A stretch of 64,000 bases of DNA from Actinomadura barringtoniae. Its GTDB lineage: Bacteria > Actinomycetota > Actinomycetes > Streptosporangiales > Streptosporangiaceae. The notes under the pieces were generated by a model. That model saw only the letters and a list, made by a program, of their open reading frames with translations, was not told where the DNA came from and made no database searches. Below, in pieces: positions 59,631 through 64,000 of the stretch. The translations under genes and the position numbers were made by a program. The stretch lies in assembly GCF_017573505.1 (NCBI RefSeq), contig NZ_JAGEOJ010000009.1, positions 395,505 to 459,504 of the forward strand, written 5' to 3'. The number at the start of each line of letters is the position of its first letter. Position 1 is the stretch's first letter.

Positions 59631-60265
59631 GCGTGAACTCCCGGGCACGGCGTGAACTCCCGGGCACGGCGTGAACTCCCGGGCACGGCGTGAACTCCAG
59701 GACGGGACGTGGATACCCGGGCAGGCGTGGACACCCGCGCGCGGCGTGGACACCCGCCAGCAGCCTGCACTCCCGGGCGCAGCGTGGACTCCCCGGGCGC
59801 AGCGTGGACACCCGGGCCGGGGCGGGGCGTGGACATCCGCGCGCAACAGCCTGCACTCCCGGGCGCGGGGTGACTCCCGGGCGCGGCCTGGACACCCGAG
59901 CCCGGCGTGGACACCCGAGCCCGGCGTGGACACCCGGACCCGGCGTGAACGCCAGGACGGGACGTGGACACCCGAGCCCGGCGCGGACACCCGAGCCCGG
60001 CGCGGACACCCGGACCCGGCGCGGACACCCGGACCCGGCGCGGACACCCGAGCCCGGCGCGGACACCCGGACCCGGCGTGAACGCCAGGACGGGACGTGG
60101 ACACCCGGGCAGGCGTGGACACCCCGCGCGGCCCGGACACCCGCGCACGGCGTGGACACCCGCGCGCAGCAGCCTGCGCTCCCGGGCGCGGGGTGACGCC
60201 CGGGAGCGGCGTGGACACCCGAGCCCGGCGTGAACTCTCGCCGGCGTGGGCTCCCGGGCACGGCG
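59631..60265. repeat. 19-bp-period tandem array 2 with higher-order repeats, non-coding
   Basis: Starts with three exact copies of GCGTGAACTCCCGGGCACG (59631, 59650, 59669) and continues with CGGCG(T/C)GGACACCCG(A/G)(G/A)CC units, mostly 19 bp. Larger segments recur: a GTGAACGCCAGGACGGGACG block at about 59945 and 60079, and a CAGCCTGC-containing block at about 59760, 59850 and 60170. Open frames on both strands translate only as repeats. Sequence differs from array 1 although the period is the same. Confidence 0.87.
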
Positions 60266-60306
60266 TGGGCTTTGGCGCTCGGCGGCCTCCAGGGGGTGAG
60301 TGGGAG

Positions 60307-60657
60307 TTAGGCGTTGGTGGGGAGAGGGGCGGGGGCTACGGCTACTAGGGCGGCCTCGTGGATTTCGACTTCGTAGCGGCCGTAGGTGAACTCCTCGGCG
60401 TTCCAGAAGCGGCGGCGGAGTGCTCCTTGGACCTCGATGAGGTCGCCGCGGCGCCAGGTGGCGGCCTGGTCGTGGAGGCGAAGGTCGAAGGCGGCGCAGG
60501 CGATGGCGTCCACTCTGCGGCGCCTGCCGGGTTCTTTGGGGCGGTCGACGATCAGGCGCCAGACCGTCACGGTGCCTCCTGCGGGTAAGGGGCGCCGGGC
60601 CGGGTCGTCGGCCAGCCGGCCGAGCAGGGCGACGGTGTTGATGTGGTTGATGCTCAT
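60307..60657 (-). CDS. Small single-stranded-DNA-binding protein paralogue
   Basis: A 116-aa OB-fold protein starting MSINHINTVALLGRLADDPARRPL, with IEVQGALRRRFWN and RYEVEIHEA strands. It lacks the acidic C-terminal tail of the replicative SSB, so it resembles SsbB-type or recombination-specific paralogues. ATG 60657 is favoured; ATG 60666 would add three residues. Array 2 begins 42 bp beyond its stop. Confidence 0.72.
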   Translation of the reverse strand: MSINHINTVALLGRLADDPARRPLPAGGTVTVWRLIVDRPKEPGRRRRVDAIACAAFDLRLHDQAATWRRGDLIEVQGALRRRFWNAEEFTYGRYEVEIHEAALVAVAPAPLPTNA

Positions 60658-60733
60658 GTTCCACATGGTGGAGGCCACGGATCGCGGTCGGAAGACCTGG
60701 CGAAAACTGTGGATAACCGGCGATGATCGAGCG

Positions 60734-61666
60734 ATGGAGACCACGGTCAGGCCGCTCGGCGGGAACGTATATGAGATCGACACCCGGATGGCGGGCTACA
60801 CCGGCATCACGGCCGGATATCTGATCCTGTCCGACCGGCCATGCCTGGTGGAACCGGGTACGTCAGGGTCGGCGCCGGTGGTGCAGGCCGCTCTCACCGA
60901 GTTGGGAGTGGGACCTCAGGATCTGGCGAGCGTGGTCGTCACGCACATTCATCTTGACCATGCTGGCGGGGTTGGCGACATCGCGCAGATGTATCCGCAG
61001 GCGGAGGTCGTCGTTCACGAGAAGGGCGCCAGGCATCTGGCTGGGCCCGAGCGGCTGATGCGCAGCGCGCGGATGGTGTACGGGGACAAGCTGGACGAGC
61101 TGTTCGGCGAGCTCAAGCCGACGGACGCGGCGCGGATCCGGTCGGTGGAGGACACCGGTTCGATCGACCTCGGGGGCGGGCGTCGGCTGGAGTCGTATTA
61201 CTCGCCCGGGCACGCCAAGCACCATGTGGGGCTGATGGACTCGCAGACCGGTGACCTGTACGTCGGGGACGCGGCGGGAATCTACGTTCAGGAGACGGCC
61301 GACGTACGGCCCGCGACGCCGCCTCCGGACTTCGATCTGGAGACGGCGCTGCGGTCGCTCGACAAGTTCCGCTCGCTTGAGCCCGAACGGCTGCTGTTCG
61401 CGCACTACGGGCCGGTGACGGAGGTGGCCGACACCCTGGAACGGTCCGCGGAGGAACTGCGGGTGTGGGTGGACGCGGTGAAGGACGCCCGCGACCTCGG
61501 CCTCGACCTGGACCACGCGGTCGCGATGGTCCGGGACCGTACGAAGGATCGCTACCGGATGGCCACCGAGCTCACCGACCCCGAGGACATCGCGAAGTAC
61601 GAGATCCTCAACGGCACCGAGAGCAACGTCGCGGGCATCATGCACTCACTGGACAAGCACGCCTAG
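60734..61666 (+). CDS. MBL-fold metallo-hydrolase (310 aa)
   Basis: A metallo-beta-lactamase-fold enzyme with VVTHIHLDHAGG (HxHxDH), YYSPGHAKHHVG and YVGDAAG metal ligands and a helical C-terminal domain of about 110 residues (LFAHYGPV then DAVKDARDLGLDLDHAVAMV). The substrate is unknown. It is divergent from the SSB paralogue and overlaps the end of the minus-strand TPR gene by 4 bp. Confidence 0.85.
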   Translation: METTVRPLGGNVYEIDTRMAGYTGITAGYLILSDRPCLVEPGTSGSAPVVQAALTELGVGPQDLASVVVTHIHLDHAGGVGDIAQMYPQAEVVVHEKGARHLAGPERLMRSARMVYGDKLDELFGELKPTDAARIRSVEDTGSIDLGGGRRLESYYSPGHAKHHVGLMDSQTGDLYVGDAAGIYVQETADVRPATPPPDFDLETALRSLDKFRSLEPERLLFAHYGPVTEVADTLERSAEELRVWVDAVKDARDLGLDLDHAVAMVRDRTKDRYRMATELTDPEDIAKYEILNGTESNVAGIMHSLDKHA

Positions 61667-63888
61667 CCGTCTTCCGGGCGTTCCCTGGTCTCCTCGGTGA
61701 CGGGCTCCAGGAACACCACTGAGGTCTCGGGCGCTTCGGCCGGGGGTTCCGGTGCCGGCTCGGGGTCGGGTTCGGTGAACTCGATCCCGGGCACTCCGGA
61801 AACCTCGATCTCCGGCACAGCGGGAGCCTCGGGCTCGGCAGGTGCCTCGGCCTCAGGCCCGACAGGAGCCTCGGGCTCGCGCGCGGCGGACGCCTCGGCC
61901 TCCTCTGAAGAAGTCTCAGCCTCCTCGATAGAAGTCTCAGCCTCCTCAACGGAAGCCTCGACCTCGTCAGCCGGGATCTCGGTCTCTTCCGCGGCCTCTT
62001 CCTCTTCATCCTCTTCGGTGTCGAGGATGTCGAGGCCCTCCAGTTCGGCGTAGCGCTCGGCCGCGTCGGTCTCACCGTCGCGATCGGCTGCGGCCGCCCG
62101 GGCGAACCACTCGCTGGCTTCGTCCGTACGTTCCGCGTCGGCAAGCGCATCCGCGTAGGCGTAGAAAAGACGTGCCGACCAGGGACGCAGCCGCCGATCC
62201 CGAAGCTCAGGGATCTGCAGCGCCACAACCGCGGCGTCGTATTGCCCCAGGTCACGGCGCGCACCCGACTCGACGATGCGCAGCTCGACGCGTCCCATCG
62301 GGTCGAGTTTCTTGGCGTCCGGCGACTTGATCAGGTCGAGGGCGCGCTCGGGACGGCCGAGGCCGCGCTCGCAGTCCGCCATGATCGGCAGGTACGCGTC
62401 CTCCGCGCTGCTCAGCCGGCGTGCCGCACGCAGTTCGGCCAGAGCTTCAGCCCATTCGCCCGCGCGGTAAGCGGCCAGACCGGCCGCCTCCCGTACGAGG
62501 CCTACGCGCGAAGCCAGTCGGCGTGCCGCACGGGCATGCTTGTACGCGAGCTCGGGGTCCTCTTCGGCAAGGCTCCCGGCCTGAACGAGATGACGAGCGA
62601 CGCGAAGGGCGAGGTCCTTGGGAAGCGTGCGGAGCTCGGCACGAGCGTCGGCGTCCAGTTCCTCGCCGGTGACCTCGTCGGGCAGGATCGGGTCGTCGTG
62701 CTTCGGAGCCTCATCGCGATCCCGGAAGGTGTCGCGGCTACCCGAGCGATCCCGGTCCCGATCGCGGTCGCGAGGCTGACCGTAAGAGCGGCCGCCCTCG
62801 TTCGGACGCCTGGGACCACCGCGGCCCCTGTCCCTGTCTCTCTCTCGGTCGCCGTACGGCTTGCCGCGGCCGCCGGGCCCACCGGGGCCACGAGACCGAT
62901 CACGGTCACCGAACGGCCTGCCGCCACGCTCGCCGGAGCGCGGCCTGTCCCTGTCGCCGAACGGCCTGCCGCCGCGTTCACCACCACGAGGCTTGTCGCG
63001 GTCACCGTAGGGTCGGCCGCCACGCTCACCGGTACGCGGCCTGTCACGGTCACCGAACGGCCGACCGCCGCTGCGCTCACCACCGCGAGGCCTGTCACGG
63101 TCACCGAAGGAACGGCCCCGCTCGCCGGTCCGCGGCCTGTCGCGATCGCCGTAGGGCTTGCCGCCGCGCTCGCCGCCACCGGACCGGTCACGGTCGCCGT
63201 ACGGCCTGCCGCCGCCGGACCGGTCACGGTCGCCGTACGGCCTGCCCGAGCCCGCGCCCGGACCACGCTTGTCGTCGCGGTCGCCATAGGGCCTGCCGCC
63301 GCCCGGCTTCGACCCACGGTCGCCGTACGGCTTGCGGGGCTTGTCGCGGTCGAACGGCTTGCCACGGTCACCGAAACGGCGGTCGTCCCGCTTGCCCTCG
63401 AACTTGCGGCCGCCGCCGCGCTGATCGTTCGGACGCCCCTGAGGCCTGCGCTCGCCCTGGCCGCCGAAGCGGGATTCACCGCGCCCGCTGTCGGAACGAG
63501 ACTCACCGGACTCCGTGCGGCGCTCGCCGGTCGGCTTGAACGGCCTGCCGGACTTGCCACGGTCGTCGCGCTGGCCGCGTTCCGGACGTCCTTGCCGGTC
63601 CTTGAAACCACCGCCAGGACGGCCACCACCGGAGTACGGACGGCCCCCCTGGCCTCCGCCGTCACGGTCACGACCGCCCTTGAAACCACCGGGCGCGCCT
63701 GAGCGCCCCCGCGCTCCGGGCTTGCCGCCGCCGGTACGAGGCGCACCGCCACGAGGGCCGGCGCCCTTCTTCGGACCTCCTGGTCCGCCGCGTGGCTTAC
63801 CGCCACGATCGCCCGGCGTGCCGCGTCCCCCGCCGTTGCCCCGCTGCTCGCGGCGCTCGTCCTTGCGGCCGTCCTCTTCCGCGCTCAT
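61663..63888 (-). CDS. RGG-rich / helical-repeat / acidic-tail protein (741 aa)
   Basis: Three-part protein. Residues 1-395 are disordered, basic and rich in Gly, Arg and Asp, with many repeats of PYGDRD(R/K)P and GERGGRPFG. Residues about 396-615 are helical with tetratricopeptide character (LAYKHARAARRLASRVGLVREAAGLAAYRAGEWAEALAELRAARRL). The last 125 are acidic Glu/Pro/Ala repeats (EDEEEEAAEE, EEAETSIEEAETSSEEAEAS). The N-terminal composition suits RNA binding or condensate formation; that is an inference. ATG 63888 is chosen as the start of the conserved-looking reading; function unknown. Confidence 0.75.
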   Translation of the reverse strand: MSAEEDGRKDERREQRGNGGGRGTPGDRGGKPRGGPGGPKKGAGPRGGAPRTGGGKPGARGRSGAPGGFKGGRDRDGGGQGGRPYSGGGRPGGGFKDRQGRPERGQRDDRGKSGRPFKPTGERRTESGESRSDSGRGESRFGGQGERRPQGRPNDQRGGGRKFEGKRDDRRFGDRGKPFDRDKPRKPYGDRGSKPGGGRPYGDRDDKRGPGAGSGRPYGDRDRSGGGRPYGDRDRSGGGERGGKPYGDRDRPRTGERGRSFGDRDRPRGGERSGGRPFGDRDRPRTGERGGRPYGDRDKPRGGERGGRPFGDRDRPRSGERGGRPFGDRDRSRGPGGPGGRGKPYGDRERDRDRGRGGPRRPNEGGRSYGQPRDRDRDRDRSGSRDTFRDRDEAPKHDDPILPDEVTGEELDADARAELRTLPKDLALRVARHLVQAGSLAEEDPELAYKHARAARRLASRVGLVREAAGLAAYRAGEWAEALAELRAARRLSSAEDAYLPIMADCERGLGRPERALDLIKSPDAKKLDPMGRVELRIVESGARRDLGQYDAAVVALQIPELRDRRLRPWSARLFYAYADALADAERTDEASEWFARAAAADRDGETDAAERYAELEGLDILDTEEDEEEEAAEETEIPADEVEASVEEAETSIEEAETSSEEAEASAAREPEAPVGPEAEAPAEPEAPAVPEIEVSGVPGIEFTEPDPEPAPEPPAEAPETSVVFLEPVTEETRERPEDG

Positions 63889-63956
63889 CACGTCCGTCAC
63901 TGTTCTCGGTGGTTCCGTAGACCTTGCCTCCCATATTGGCAGGTCCAAGACATGCG

Positions 63957-63991
63957 TCGAGGGCCGCCCCTCAAACCGGGGCGACCCTCGA
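63957..63991. terminator. Hairpin near window end
   Basis: TCGAGGG/CCCTCGA outer stem, CC/GA internal loop and GCCCC/GGGGC inner stem with a TCAAACC loop. It lies 69 bp upstream of the RGG/TPR gene, likely ending a transcript from beyond the window. No T-run on either side. Confidence 0.5.
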
Positions 63992-64000
63992 CCAAATAAT

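Noticed and set aside
59437..60261. Long open frames through array 2 on both strands
   Set aside because: They translate only as repeat-derived Pro/Gly/Arg strings, have no start signal, and exist in several frames at once.

Overview
The window is 64 kb of very GC-rich, gene-dense DNA from a filamentous actinomycete chromosome. Several features suggest the Streptosporangiales, for example an Actinomadura-like Thermomonosporaceae member, though this placement is an inference. They are: mycothiol-dependent formaldehyde detoxification, a conservon (cvnA-D), F420-type oxidoreductases, PknB-type kinase signalling, a family 2B encapsulin, a KstR-type steroid operon, and the actinobacterial core block tlyA-nadK-recN-steA-steB-murJ. 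I saw no tRNA, rRNA, insertion sequence, prophage or CRISPR array.

Left part (1-11.3 kb). The end of a meta-cleavage aromatic pathway comes first: a truncated LigK/GalC-type aldolase, a PrpF-type 4-oxalomesaconate tautomerase and a VOC extradiol dioxygenase. A tightly packed apparent operon follows (2460-11295). It encodes a secreted endonuclease/exonuclease/phosphatase-fold enzyme, two unrecognised proteins, a Tat/lipobox solute-binding protein, a LacI regulator and a complete Dpp-type ABC importer. A near-perfect 20-bp palindrome sits in its promoter.

11.3-24.8 kb. A three-gene operon (DUF1214-type protein, SDR, sulfotransferase) lies behind a perfect KstR-type palindrome. Two roadblock/LC7 proteins, a DUF4388-like protein and a membrane Ser/Thr kinase follow. 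Next comes an EshA-type family 2B encapsulin with a fused cyclic-nucleotide-binding domain. It is followed 11 bp later by a geranyl diphosphate C-methyltransferase. The 2-methylisoborneol synthase normally found between these two genes is absent. A CoA/AMP ligase and an LLM-class oxidoreductase complete the block.

24.8-42.9 kb. S-(hydroxymethyl)mycothiol dehydrogenase and its MBL hydrolase partner, a secreted lipoprotein, a class III nucleotide cyclase, the conservon, and two regulator/target pairs with recognisable operators (TetR with an SPW membrane protein, HxlR with an MFS pump). These are followed by a MoxR-VWA pair with a lipoprotein, a fused FadE34-type acyl-CoA dehydrogenase behind a degenerate KstR-like box, and a TerC membrane protein behind a probable yybP-ykoY manganese riboswitch.

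42.9-55.4 kb. A core envelope and repair block read on the minus strand: GT4 glycosyltransferase, MurJ, MraY-like protein, SteB, SteA, RecN, NAD kinase, TlyA, a low-complexity linker protein and a HAD phosphatase, with an SCP2-domain protein on the plus strand.

55.4-64 kb. Two unrelated non-coding arrays, both with a 19-bp period, flank a TPR protein, a DUF1015 protein and a secreted beta-propeller-like protein. The window ends with a small SSB paralogue, an MBL hydrolase and a 741-aa protein with an RGG-rich N-terminus, a helical repeat core and an acidic tail.

The most unusual items are the cargo-less encapsulin/GPP-methyltransferase pair, the two 19-bp arrays, the RGG/TPR/acidic protein, the KstR-type operon and the ABC/EEP operon with two unknown proteins. 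All functions are read from sequence by recognition. No searches were run.
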